The notes: generated from the letters alone by a model not told the origin. A DNA stretch of 5,359 bases from Candidatus Atribacteria bacterium (GCA_016934875.1 JAFGSC010000029.1:1-5359), one strand, 5' to 3'; shown: positions 1-5,359, counted from the stretch's first letter. Made by a program: numbers and translations.

Positions 1-1331
1 ATATCTTTTCGACTCATTTGAGAATTGCTAAATATTGATTTCCCCCTAAACCTTTCAATCTGTATTCTTCTTGCTGTTTCAATTCTACCTCTAATTTGAT
101 TAGAATCATCTCCTTGGCTGTTTCTATTGGCAAGCTCTTTATAGTCTAACCTGGGTACTTCAATCTGTATATCAATTCTATCTAAAAGTGGACCTGATAT
201 CCTCGACCTATATTTCTGTATCTGGCTTGGTGTGCATGTACATTTCTTGATTGGATCACCAAAATATCCACATGGGCAAGGATTAGCAGCTGCAACTAAC
301 ATAAAATTTGATAAATAGGTGACTGATCTTAATGTTCTAGAAATGGTTACTTTTCCGTTTTCCAAAGGTTGTCTCAGTGATTCGAGTGCTGATCGGTTAA
401 ATTCAGGCAATTCATCTAAAAACAATACTCCATTATGTGCCAAACTTATTTCTCCTGGTTTTGGAATACGACCTCCACCAATTAATCCAATATTGCTAAT
501 GGTGTGATGTGGAGACCGGAAGGGCCTTCTTGTAATAATCGGATAATCCCTATTCGTTAAATCAGATATGCTATATAATTGAGTAATTTGCATTGATTCT
601 TCAAGGGTCAAGGATGGCAAAATCGTCGGTAATCTTTGTGCTAACATCGTCTTTCCTGAACCCGGCGGGCCGATCATTAAGACATTGTGGCTGCCTGCTG
701 CGGCAACCTCTAATGCTCTTTTGGCATGATTTTGTCCCTTCACATCTGAAAAATCAACCTGGTAATTATTGCTATTTTTTAAGAGCTCCTTTTTATCTGC
801 AACAAATGGTTGAATATTTATCTCTTGATTTAAGAATCGAACCACTTCTCTTAAATTTGAAATAGGATAGATTTTTATTTCGTCAACAATACCAGCTTCA
901 AGGGCATTTTCTTTAGGTACAATAATATTGTCTATTTTCTTTTTCTTAGCCATCATTGCGATTGATAACACGCCGTTAACTGGCCTAATCTGACCATTAA
1001 GCGAAAGTTCTCCTATAATTAGATATTTCTTATCTGAAATTGGTTTCATTTGATCACTTGCAATCAATATTCCAATGGCAATGGGTAAATCTAATGCTGG
1101 GCCTTCTTTTTTAATATCTGCTGGAGCCAAGTTAACCGTTATTCTCTGCATGGGGAACTGATATTCTGTATTTTTTATTGCAGATCTAACCCTCTCTCTT
1201 GATTCTTGTACAGCGATATCAGGAAGGCCTACAATATTAAAAGCAGGTAAGCCATTAGAAACATCGACTTCAACTTCCACATTAAAAGCTTCTACACCAA
1301 AAAGGGCGGTGCTACGTAATTTTGCTATCAA
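1..1331 (-). CDS. comM: ComM/YifB family AAA+ ATPase (Mg chelatase-like), 3' end cut by window edge
   Basis: Reading the minus strand gives an uninterrupted frame from a TTG at 1329-1331 to the window edge: 443 full codons of a family usually about 500 residues long, so roughly the last 60 are missing. The N-terminal Lon-like ChlI domain (about residues 1-170) includes GLPAFNIVGLPD and NLAPADIKKEGPALDLPIA. The Mg-chelatase AAA+ domain follows, with Walker A GPPGSGKT (221-228), RRPFRSPHHT (268-277), Walker B VLFLDE (302-307) and NPCPCGYFGDP with paired cysteines 352/354 and 364/366, then RSRISGPLLDRIDI. ComM of Vibrio cholerae is a hexameric helicase that drives branch migration during integration of transforming DNA; the role here is by family. 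Despite the family name it is not expected to act on magnesium chelation. The TTG start is chosen because AAGGTG lies 5 bases upstream, an in-frame stop occurs seven codons upstream, and the resulting MIAKLRSTALFGVEA matches family N-termini. It starts 25 bases after yraN. Confidence 0.95.
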   Translation of the reverse strand, partial: MIAKLRSTALFGVEAFNVEVEVDVSNGLPAFNIVGLPDIAVQESRERVRSAIKNTEYQFPMQRITVNLAPADIKKEGPALDLPIAIGILIASDQMKPISDKKYLIIGELSLNGQIRPVNGVLSIAMMAKKKKIDNIIVPKENALEAGIVDEIKIYPISNLREVVRFLNQEINIQPFVADKKELLKNSNNYQVDFSDVKGQNHAKRALEVAAAGSHNVLMIGPPGSGKTMLAQRLPTILPSLTLEESMQITQLYSISDLTNRDYPIITRRPFRSPHHTISNIGLIGGGRIPKPGEISLAHNGVLFLDELPEFNRSALESLRQPLENGKVTISRTLRSVTYLSNFMLVAAANPCPCGYFGDPIKKCTCTPSQIQKYRSRISGPLLDRIDIQIEVPRLDYKELANRNSQGDDSNQIRGRIETARRIQIERFRGKSIFSNSQMSRKD

Positions 1332-1336
1332 AAATA

Positions 1337-1342
1337 CACCTT
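1337..1342 (-). promoter_or_regulatory. Ribosome binding site that fixes the comM TTG start
   Basis: The minus strand reads AAGGTG here, 5 bases before the TTG at 1331. There is no in-frame ATG or GTG between the upstream in-frame stop (1350-1352) and this TTG, so the site decides the start. Confidence 0.65.
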
Positions 1343-1356
1343 CACTAGTTCATTCA

Positions 1357-1713
1357 TTATTCAACGCTAAAGGCATTGATGATATGCCTAATTTCTTTTA
1401 ATCGATGCTGGTCGAATTGTATAGAAATTACATCAAAACGCATTTTCTTATCAATAATATGATGCTTTTTTAAATAACATTGGGCGACTTGAATGATTTT
1501 CTTCTTTTTAAATATCGTGATAGACTCCTCCGGTAGTCCAGAAGATATTGATTTTCTAGCCTTAACTTCAACAAAACATAGGCAATGATCCTTCTCGGAA
1601 ATAAGATCAATTTCACCAAAAGGTACTTTATAATTCTGTTCCAATATAGTGTGCCCATTTTTTGACAGATAATTTTTTGCTAGCTCTTCGCCAATTTTCC
1701 CTAGACTCATCAT
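1357..1713 (-). CDS. yraN: YraN/UPF0102 family protein, nuclease-like fold
   Basis: A 118-residue protein of the usual YraN length. Visible family motifs are GKIGEELAKNYL near the N-terminus, FGEIDLI (residues 32-38), FVEVKAR (47-53) and MRFDVISI (91-98). Asp36, Glu49 and Lys51 form the D...ExK pattern of the PD-(D/E)xK/Holliday-junction-resolvase-like nuclease fold. The biochemical role is not well established; an endonuclease or DNA-repair role is an inference from fold and from frequent linkage to rnhB and comM, which is also seen here. The ATG at 1711-1713 overlaps the rnhB stop by one base (TAATG), with AGGGG (1723-1727) 9 bases upstream. A second ATG follows immediately and could be used instead. 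Translational coupling to rnhB is likely. No truncation or odd codon use is seen. Confidence 0.92.
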   Translation of the reverse strand: MMSLGKIGEELAKNYLSKNGHTILEQNYKVPFGEIDLISEKDHCLCFVEVKARKSISSGLPEESITIFKKKKIIQVAQCYLKKHHIIDKKMRFDVISIQFDQHRLKEIRHIINAFSVE

Positions 1714-2393
1714 TACTTGACGCCCCTAAATGTTTTTCTGTGCAGTGGACAGATACCGTATTTTTGGATTGCCATAAGATGATTTTTTGTTCCATATCCA
1801 ACATTATGGTTAAATTGGTAAAAAGGGTACTCACAATGATGTTTAAGCATCAGCCGATCTCGATATACCTTTGCGATAATTGATGCGGCAGCAATAGAAA
1901 TACTTTGATCCTCACCTTTAATCAAGTTTTTTTGTGGTATAGAAATATGAGGAATTTTAAATGCATCTACCAGAATATAATCCGGCAGAATATTTAAATT
2001 CATTATTGCTCTTTTCATGGCTAGAAAGGTTGCTTGGGCTATATTTATTTTATCAATGATCTTAGGACTAACCACACCAATGCCAATGTTGCTTGATTTT
2101 TCTTTTATAATTTCAAAAAGAGATTCCCTTTTTGCTTTTCTGATTTTTTTTGAATCCTTTAAGCTTTCGATAAAAATTGAGTCTATTTTATCAAAAACCA
2201 CAGCAGCTGCGACTACTGGACCCGCTAAGGCACCTCTTCCAACTTCATCGATGCCAGCAATTCTATCAAATCCTTCAGCTTTTAACACTTTTTCAAAATA
2301 TTTTATCCGTTCAACTCTTTCCCTCTCGAGATAAAAGAATTGAACTCTTTTTTTTAGGTAAAGAATTTTTCTAACCAATGCTTGATTGCTCAA
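1713..2393 (-). CDS. rnhB: Ribonuclease HII
   Basis: RNase HII cleaves the RNA strand of RNA-DNA hybrids and incises at single ribonucleotides misincorporated in DNA. The 226-residue protein shows the family signature GIDEVGRGALAGPVVAAAVV (47-66) with catalytic Asp49 and Glu50, DSKK (80-83), LVDAF with Asp143, KGEDQSISIAAASIIAKVYRDR starting at 159, and the C-terminal GYGTKNHLMAIQKYGICPLHR. By eye, the fourth acidic residue (Asp in E. coli KGDS) falls on Glu161, next to Asp162. The first 40 or so residues are a basic/charged helix-like region, shorter than the N-terminal extension of many Bacillota enzymes. The start is TTG at 2391-2393 with only a weak AAAGAGA upstream; a second in-frame TTG lies at 2376-2378, and no ATG suits, so the start is uncertain by a few residues. 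It begins 21 bases after rplS, and its stop overlaps yraN. Confidence 0.95.
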   Translation of the reverse strand: MSNQALVRKILYLKKRVQFFYLERERVERIKYFEKVLKAEGFDRIAGIDEVGRGALAGPVVAAAVVFDKIDSIFIESLKDSKKIRKAKRESLFEIIKEKSSNIGIGVVSPKIIDKINIAQATFLAMKRAIMNLNILPDYILVDAFKIPHISIPQKNLIKGEDQSISIAAASIIAKVYRDRLMLKHHCEYPFYQFNHNVGYGTKNHLMAIQKYGICPLHRKTFRGVK

Positions 2394-2414
2394 TGGAACA
2401 TTCTCTTTTAATAA

Positions 2415-2747
2415 CTACGTCATTAAACCCTTTTGTCCTACTCTATCTCTAAGATAATATAGCTTGGCTTTTCTGCTAGAACCTTTTTTAATCAGCTCGA
2501 TTTTTTCAATATTCGGTGAATTTAACAGGAATATTTTCTCAACGCCAATTCCTTTGGTAACTTTTCTAACAGTAATTGTTTCCCTGCTTCCTCCGTGTTT
2601 CTTTGCTATCAATATTCCTCTGAAAATCTGTATCCTTTTTCGTTCACCTTCAATAATTTTCTGATGTACTTCAACCAAGTCTCCAGGACTTGCATTAAAA
2701 TCCTTTATTTTCATCTGTTCTTCTTCAATCTGCTTTAGATAATCCAT
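2415..2747 (-). CDS. rplS: 50S ribosomal protein L19 (bL19)
   Basis: The 110-residue protein is typical in length for bL19, which sits at the interface of the two ribosomal subunits. Conserved stretches in order are PGDLVEVHQKIIEGERKRIQIFRGILIAKK (from residue 21), GGSRETITVRKVTKGIGVEKIF (52-73), LNSPNIEKIE (75-84) and RKAKLYYLRDRVG (92-104). The N-terminus resembles the usual short helix ending in EEEQMK. The ATG shares one base with the trmD stop (TAATG), with AAGGGG (2755-2760) 7 bases upstream inside the trmD 3' end, so translation is probably coupled to trmD. The trmD-rplS pairing is widely conserved in bacteria. In many Bacillota rbgA/ylqF, and sometimes a signal peptidase gene, follow rplS; here rnhB follows directly. 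Confidence 0.98.
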   Translation of the reverse strand: MDYLKQIEEEQMKIKDFNASPGDLVEVHQKIIEGERKRIQIFRGILIAKKHGGSRETITVRKVTKGIGVEKIFLLNSPNIEKIELIKKGSSRKAKLYYLRDRVGQKGLMT

Positions 2748-3505
2748 TATTTTTCCCCTTCCTTTTCTTGGTAATCAGCTTCTAACTCCATTAATATTTC
2801 TAACTCTTCTTTTGAATATTTTTTATTGGCTAACAAATCAGGTCTCCTGATCATTGTTCTCAATAATGATTGTTTAATTCTCCATTTCTCAATTTCATGG
2901 TGATTGCCAGATAATAAAACCTTTGGTACTTTATATCTTCGATAGCTTTCTGGCCTAGTATAATGAGGATAGTCGAGCAAACCATGATAGAATGAATCAT
3001 TTTTCATTGATTCTTCTTTTCCCAATACACCAGGGATCATTCTAGCAATAACATCAACCATTACCATAGTAGCAATTTCACCACCTGTCATGACATAATC
3101 TCCAATCGATATTTCTTCTGCATCCAACAATTTAAAAACTCTCTCGTCAATTCCCTCATATCTTCCACAGACAAAAATTATCTTTTTATAATTTGCAAGA
3201 TTTCTGGCTGAATCTTGATTAAATACTTTTCCCTGAGCAGAGGTGATGATAATTTTATTCTTTGGGCCATCATTGCTTTTCTCAATATCTTTTATTGCTT
3301 CAATAATTGGTTCTGGCTTCAATACCATCCCTGGTCCTCCACCATATGAATAATCATCAACGCTTCTGTGCTTATCTCTAGTAAAATTTCTGATATCAAC
3401 GACATTGATCTCAATAATTTTTTTCTCTATTGCCCTTTTGATAATACTTTCTGAAAATGGCGAAACAAACATTTCTGGAAAAATTGTCAAAATAGTTATT
3501 TCCAT
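2747..3505 (-). CDS. trmD: tRNA (guanine-N1)-methyltransferase, m1G37
   Basis: TrmD transfers a methyl group from S-adenosylmethionine to N1 of G37 next to the anticodon, which prevents +1 frameshifting. The 252-residue protein is the expected length and intact. Motifs in order: ILTIFPEMF at the N-terminus, DYSYGGGPGM (51-60), GRYEGIDER (114-122), the trefoil-knot SAM-binding SIGDYVMTGGE (133-143), GVLGKEES (159-166), LDYPHYTRP (177-185) and SGNHHEIEKWR (199-209). Arg155 and Asp170 correspond by position to the E. coli catalytic Arg154 and Asp169. The ATG at 3503-3505 has only a weak AGGT (3511-3514) 5 bases upstream. The gene overlaps rplS by one base. Unusually, rimM is not immediately upstream; khpA is, across a 56-base gap. 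Confidence 0.98.
   Translation of the reverse strand: MEITILTIFPEMFVSPFSESIIKRAIEKKIIEINVVDIRNFTRDKHRSVDDYSYGGGPGMVLKPEPIIEAIKDIEKSNDGPKNKIIITSAQGKVFNQDSARNLANYKKIIFVCGRYEGIDERVFKLLDAEEISIGDYVMTGGEIATMVMVDVIARMIPGVLGKEESMKNDSFYHGLLDYPHYTRPESYRRYKVPKVLLSGNHHEIEKWRIKQSLLRTMIRRPDLLANKKYSKEELEILMELEADYQEKEGEK
2755..2760 (-). promoter_or_regulatory. rplS ribosome binding site within the trmD 3' end
   Basis: The minus strand reads AAGGGG, 7 bases before the rplS ATG. It lies inside trmD, so ribosomes finishing trmD cover it. This fits coupled translation at the TAATG junction. Confidence 0.6.
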
Positions 3506-3561
3506 AACTTACCTAATTAAATCCTGAAAATAATTAAATAATGTTTTTTCATCATTCCTGG
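3506..3561 (-). other. khpA-trmD gap where rimM is usually found; holds a 12-codon micro-ORF
   Basis: After the khpA TGA the minus strand carries AGGA (3556-3559), directly followed by two ATGs (3553-3555 and 3550-3552) and a frame ending in TAA at 3517-3519. It encodes MMKKHYLIIFRI. The trmD weak ribosome binding site and start follow 11 bases later. RimM N-termini commonly read M-K/E-x-Y-L-x-I/V-G-R/K-I, so the peptide could be the stump of a deleted rimM, but twelve residues are too few to establish that and the conserved Gly is Phe. It could equally be a short leader peptide or chance. The AGGA is too close to the first ATG for efficient initiation (3 bases from the second). No promoter or terminator is evident. 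Confidence 0.2.
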
Positions 3562-3792
3562 TCATTCAATAATCTTAATAATTGTTTTTTTCTTTTGTTT
3601 TATCGTTGCCGCTTTAGCAATCACGCGAATTGCCTTAATTACCTTACCCTCTTTCCCAATAATTTTTCCCATATCCCTGGGATCTGATCTGACCTCTAGT
3701 AAAATTATTTGTTCACCATTCACTTCATTAACTTTAAGTTGTTCGGGAAAATCAACAATTGACTTCAGTAAATATTCGATAACTTCCTTCAA
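3562..3792 (-). CDS. khpA: KH-domain RNA-binding protein KhpA (YlqC family)
   Basis: A small single-KH-domain RNA-binding protein. In Gram-positive bacteria KhpA partners with KhpB/EloR and affects cell elongation and division; that role is inferred from the family. With the start taken here it has 76 residues, the usual family length. The RNA-binding GxxG loop is GKEG (46-49) within MGKIIGKEGKVIKAIRVIAKAA; the N-terminus MKEVIEYLLKSIVDFPE matches the family's (M)KELVEYIxKxLVDxPE pattern. The frame stays open upstream to another TTG at 3826-3828, which would add 12 basic residues, but that part falls in the loop and arm of an inverted repeat and has no ribosome binding site. The chosen TTG (3790-3792) has GGAG 7 bases upstream. 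The khpA position after rpsP is standard. Confidence 0.92.
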   Translation of the reverse strand: MKEVIEYLLKSIVDFPEQLKVNEVNGEQIILLEVRSDPRDMGKIIGKEGKVIKAIRVIAKAATIKQKKKTIIKIIE

Positions 3793-3799
3793 TTCTTTT

Positions 3800-3803
3800 C
3801 TCC
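3800..3803 (-). promoter_or_regulatory. Ribosome binding site that decides the khpA start
   Basis: GGAG on the minus strand, 7 bases before the TTG at 3790-3792. The alternative upstream TTG at 3826-3828 has no purine-rich site at a suitable distance. Together with the match to family N-termini, this favours the 76-residue form. Confidence 0.65.
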
Positions 3804-3809
3804 AAAGTC

Positions 3810-3845
3810 TCTTCCTTCTAAAAAGCAATCAAAAGAGAAGGAAGA
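3810..3845 (-). promoter_or_regulatory. Perfect 10-bp inverted repeat (hairpin) between rpsP and khpA
   Basis: In the transcript UCUUCCUUCU (3836-3845) can pair without mismatch with AGAAGGAAGA (3810-3819) around a 16-base U-rich loop. The stem ends 6 bases before the khpA GGAG. No U-run follows the stem, so it is not an intrinsic terminator. Its left arm could alternatively pair with an upstream AGGAA (3853-3857) as a weaker 5-bp stem. Possible roles are modulation of khpA initiation, mRNA processing, or protection of the rpsP 3' end. None is shown by the sequence alone. Confidence 0.45.
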
Positions 3846-3861
3846 AATTTATTTCCTATCC

Positions 3862-4107
3862 CTATGATAATATACCGTTTTTTTTAAATAAAGATTGAAC
3901 AGTTGCACTCATGGTAGCCCCTTGCTTAATCCATTTAAGGCTTTCCTCTTTGTCTACCTGAAAGACATAAGGGTCTTTTGTTGGCTGGTAGTAACCTAAT
4001 AGAGAAATAAACCTTCCATCTCTAGGTTTTCTGGAATCGATGACTACAATTTTGTAAGAAGGCTGCTTTTTTGCACCTTCTCTCCTTAATTTTATTTTTG
4101 CTGACAT
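3862..4107 (-). CDS. rpsP: 30S ribosomal protein S16 (bS16)
   Basis: The 81-residue protein is typical of bS16, which stabilises the 5' domain of 16S rRNA in the small subunit. The N-terminal signature is complete: KIKLRREGAKKQPSYKIVVIDSRKPRDGRFISLLGYYQP (residues 4-42). It is followed by KEESLKWIKQGATMSATVQSLFKKNGIL, the usual helix and tail in which the phrase W-I-x-x-G-A is characteristic. The ATG at 4105-4107 has a strong GGAGGAA site. It lies 55 bases after ffh and 69 bases before khpA, the usual Bacillota order. No promoter is obvious in the ffh-rpsP gap, although that gap carries an AT-rich near-palindrome. Confidence 0.98.
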   Translation of the reverse strand: MSAKIKLRREGAKKQPSYKIVVIDSRKPRDGRFISLLGYYQPTKDPYVFQVDKEESLKWIKQGATMSATVQSLFKKNGILS

Positions 4108-4111
4108 AGCA

Positions 4112-4118
4112 TTCCTCC
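4112..4118 (-). promoter_or_regulatory. Strong rpsP ribosome binding site
   Basis: GGAGGAA on the minus strand, with the GGAGG core 6 bases before the rpsP ATG. It is the best Shine-Dalgarno sequence in the window, in keeping with high demand for a ribosomal protein. Confidence 0.8.
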
Positions 4119-4141
4119 ATTAATATAATCATTATCTTAAT
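4119..4141. repeat. 23-base AT-rich near-palindrome abutting the rpsP ribosome binding site
   Basis: Centred on base 4130, ten of eleven symmetric base pairs match; the exception is 4124/4136. It ends directly at the rpsP GGAGGAA. It could act as a DNA operator or as a weak RNA hairpin in front of the ribosome binding site. Because it is almost entirely A and T in an AT-rich gap, chance is a real alternative. Confidence 0.35.
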
Positions 4142-4162
4142 TAGTACTTTATTTTATAATAT

Positions 4163-5359
4163 TTATCTAAAAAGTGAAATCAATGATTGTTTATTTGTTG
4201 TCTGTTTCAATATTTTTTTCATCTTAAAAAACTGTTTTAACAATCGATTGACGTCACTCACTTCAGTTCCGCTTCCTTTCGCAATTCTTCTTCTTCTACT
4301 TCCGTTGATCATTTCTGGCTCTGATTTTTCTTGTAATGTCATAGAGCATATGATGGCTTCAATCTTTTTTAGTTCTTTTTCTCCTTTATTGAATTCTTTG
4401 TCTATTCCTTTTGTAAAACCAAGATTCCCAAACGGCATTAAGTCAAATATTTTTTCCATTGAACCCATACTTTTTAATTTTTTTATTTGCTTATAAAAAT
4501 CATTAAGGTTAAATTGCTCCCTGTATACTTTTTGGCCCATATTTCTAAGTTCATTTTTATCGTAATTTGATTCAATTTTTTCGATCAGAGTTAGTGTATC
4601 GCCCATACCAAGAATTCTCGAAGCCATCCTTTCTGGATGGAAGGGTTCAAGATCTTCAACTTTTTCGCCCACACCAACATACTTAATAGGCAAATTTGTA
4701 ATGGTTTTTATCGATAAAGCAACTCCTCCTCTAGCATCTCCATCCAATTTTGTTAAAATATAACCATCTACCCCTATTTCATGGTTAAAAGTATCAGCAA
4801 CTCTCAATGCATCTTGTCCCATGAGGGCATCTAAAACTAAAAGAGTTTCATGGATGTTGATCTTTTCCTTGACTTCTTTAATTTCTTTGATAAGATCTTG
4901 ATCAATATGCAGTCTTCCGGCGGTATCAATAATAACAACATCATTTTTATTTTTTTTAGCGATCTGTTCAGCTTCAAAAATAATTTCTATTAAGCTTATA
5001 TTGCCTTCTTTTGAATAAACATCTACACCAGCTTTCTGACCCATTAACTGTAACTGCTCTGTTGCGGCAGGTCTAATTTTATCACCGGCAACGAGAAGTG
5101 GAATATAACCTTTGCCTTTTATTTGTAAGGCTAATTTTGATGCAGTGGTTGTTTTACCTGATCCTTGCAAGCCAACTAAAAGAATATTTGTTGGATTTTC
5201 ATTTCCAATTTCAAGTTTACTTTGTTTTTCCCCTAATATTGTAGTAAGAACTTCATGAGTTATCTTGATCATTTGTTGTCCTGGGGTTAAAGATTTTGAA
5301 AGGTCATTTTGATTAGCAAGTTCTTCAATCTTTGCAATAAAATCCTTAACGACTTTATA
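4163..5359 (-). CDS. ffh: Signal recognition particle protein Ffh (SRP54), 5' end cut by window edge
   Basis: Ffh is the GTPase of the signal recognition particle: with 4.5S/6S RNA it binds signal sequences on ribosomes and delivers them to FtsY at the membrane. The frame runs open to the window edge, giving 398 residues. Aligned by eye to E. coli Ffh, about 44 N-terminal residues are missing. Visible parts are the end of the N domain (VVKDFIAKIEEL, then SLTPGQQMIKI), and the G domain with P-loop GLQGSGKTT (63-71), DKIRPAATEQL (93-103), DTAGR (145-149) and TKLDGDARGG (203-212). The M domain begins after GMGD and contains the SRP-RNA-binding NGSRRRRIAKGSGTEVSDVNRLLKQF. The C-terminal tail after this helix is short and not methionine-rich, and the finger-loop segment reads LMPFGNLGF. 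The internal ATG at 5270-5272 is not the start, since conserved N-domain sequence continues upstream of it. Confidence 0.98.
   Translation of the reverse strand, partial: YKVVKDFIAKIEELANQNDLSKSLTPGQQMIKITHEVLTTILGEKQSKLEIGNENPTNILLVGLQGSGKTTTASKLALQIKGKGYIPLLVAGDKIRPAATEQLQLMGQKAGVDVYSKEGNISLIEIIFEAEQIAKKNKNDVVIIDTAGRLHIDQDLIKEIKEVKEKINIHETLLVLDALMGQDALRVADTFNHEIGVDGYILTKLDGDARGGVALSIKTITNLPIKYVGVGEKVEDLEPFHPERMASRILGMGDTLTLIEKIESNYDKNELRNMGQKVYREQFNLNDFYKQIKKLKSMGSMEKIFDLMPFGNLGFTKGIDKEFNKGEKELKKIEAIICSMTLQEKSEPEMINGSRRRRIAKGSGTEVSDVNRLLKQFFKMKKILKQTTNKQSLISLFR

Noticed and set aside
319..865. Plus-strand open frames at 319-507 and 593-865
   Set aside because: They lie opposite comM, whose minus-strand frame is continuous and carries clear family motifs. 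Their translations show no recognisable domain.
1..1331. comM as a broken gene
   Set aside because: Hand translation of the minus strand is open from the TTG to the window edge with every expected motif in register; only the window boundary truncates it.
1470..1834. Minus-strand frames at 1470-1658 and 1628-1834
   Set aside because: They are alternative frames within yraN and rnhB, which have strong motif support. No frameshift in those genes calls for them.
2017..2374. Plus-strand open frames opposite rnhB
   Set aside because: They are complements of a well-supported RNase HII gene; the translations are low-complexity and hydrophobic, as expected of antisense frames.
3538..3569. Possible promoter before trmD: TTGAAT and CATTAT on the minus strand
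   Set aside because: The spacer is 20 bases, too long for a standard promoter, and AT-rich DNA yields such matches readily.
3810..3845. Intrinsic terminator after rpsP
   Set aside because: The stem is perfect, but on the minus strand it is followed by CTTTGGAG rather than a T-run, and the operon clearly continues.
1..5359. Mobile element, CRISPR array, tRNA/rRNA or a new defence-type system
   Set aside because: The window is packed with core genes on one strand with short gaps; I saw no repeat arrays, transposase or RNA-gene signatures, and no unassigned gene of useful size.

Overview
This window is a compact run of eight housekeeping genes, all on the minus strand and apparently parts of one operon. 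In transcription order (right to left) they are ffh (5' end beyond the window), rpsP, khpA, trmD, rplS, rnhB, a yraN-family gene and comM/yifB (3' end beyond the window). The DNA is strongly AT-rich. The order of the SRP GTPase, ribosomal proteins S16 and L19, the KH protein, TrmD, RNase HII, YraN and ComM is that of low-GC Gram-positive type bacteria, especially anaerobic Clostridia-like lineages. Halanaerobial or Atribacterota-like relatives cannot be excluded, and I do not assign a species.

The right third (4163-5359) is ffh, the protein subunit of the signal recognition particle. The centre (2415-4107) is the ribosome and translation block rpsP-khpA-trmD-rplS. The left part (1-2393) is a nucleic-acid maintenance block: rnhB removes RNA from RNA-DNA hybrids, yraN is a nuclease-fold protein of unsettled function, and comM is an AAA+ branch-migration helicase of natural transformation. 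Gaps are short, 69 bases at most. Two junctions (trmD/rplS and rnhB/yraN) are one-base TAATG stop-start overlaps, which suggests translational coupling. No convincing promoter, intrinsic terminator, RNA gene, mobile element or CRISPR array is visible. Three genes (khpA, rnhB, comM) appear to start with TTG.

The window does not hold an obviously new system. The points worth a second look lie between the genes. rimM, which normally sits between khpA and trmD, is missing, and a 12-codon micro-ORF with a faint resemblance to a RimM N-terminus occupies the 56-base gap. A perfect 10-bp inverted repeat lies just upstream of the khpA ribosome binding site. A 23-base near-palindrome abuts the rpsP ribosome binding site. 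The gene set is otherwise ordinary and apparently intact.
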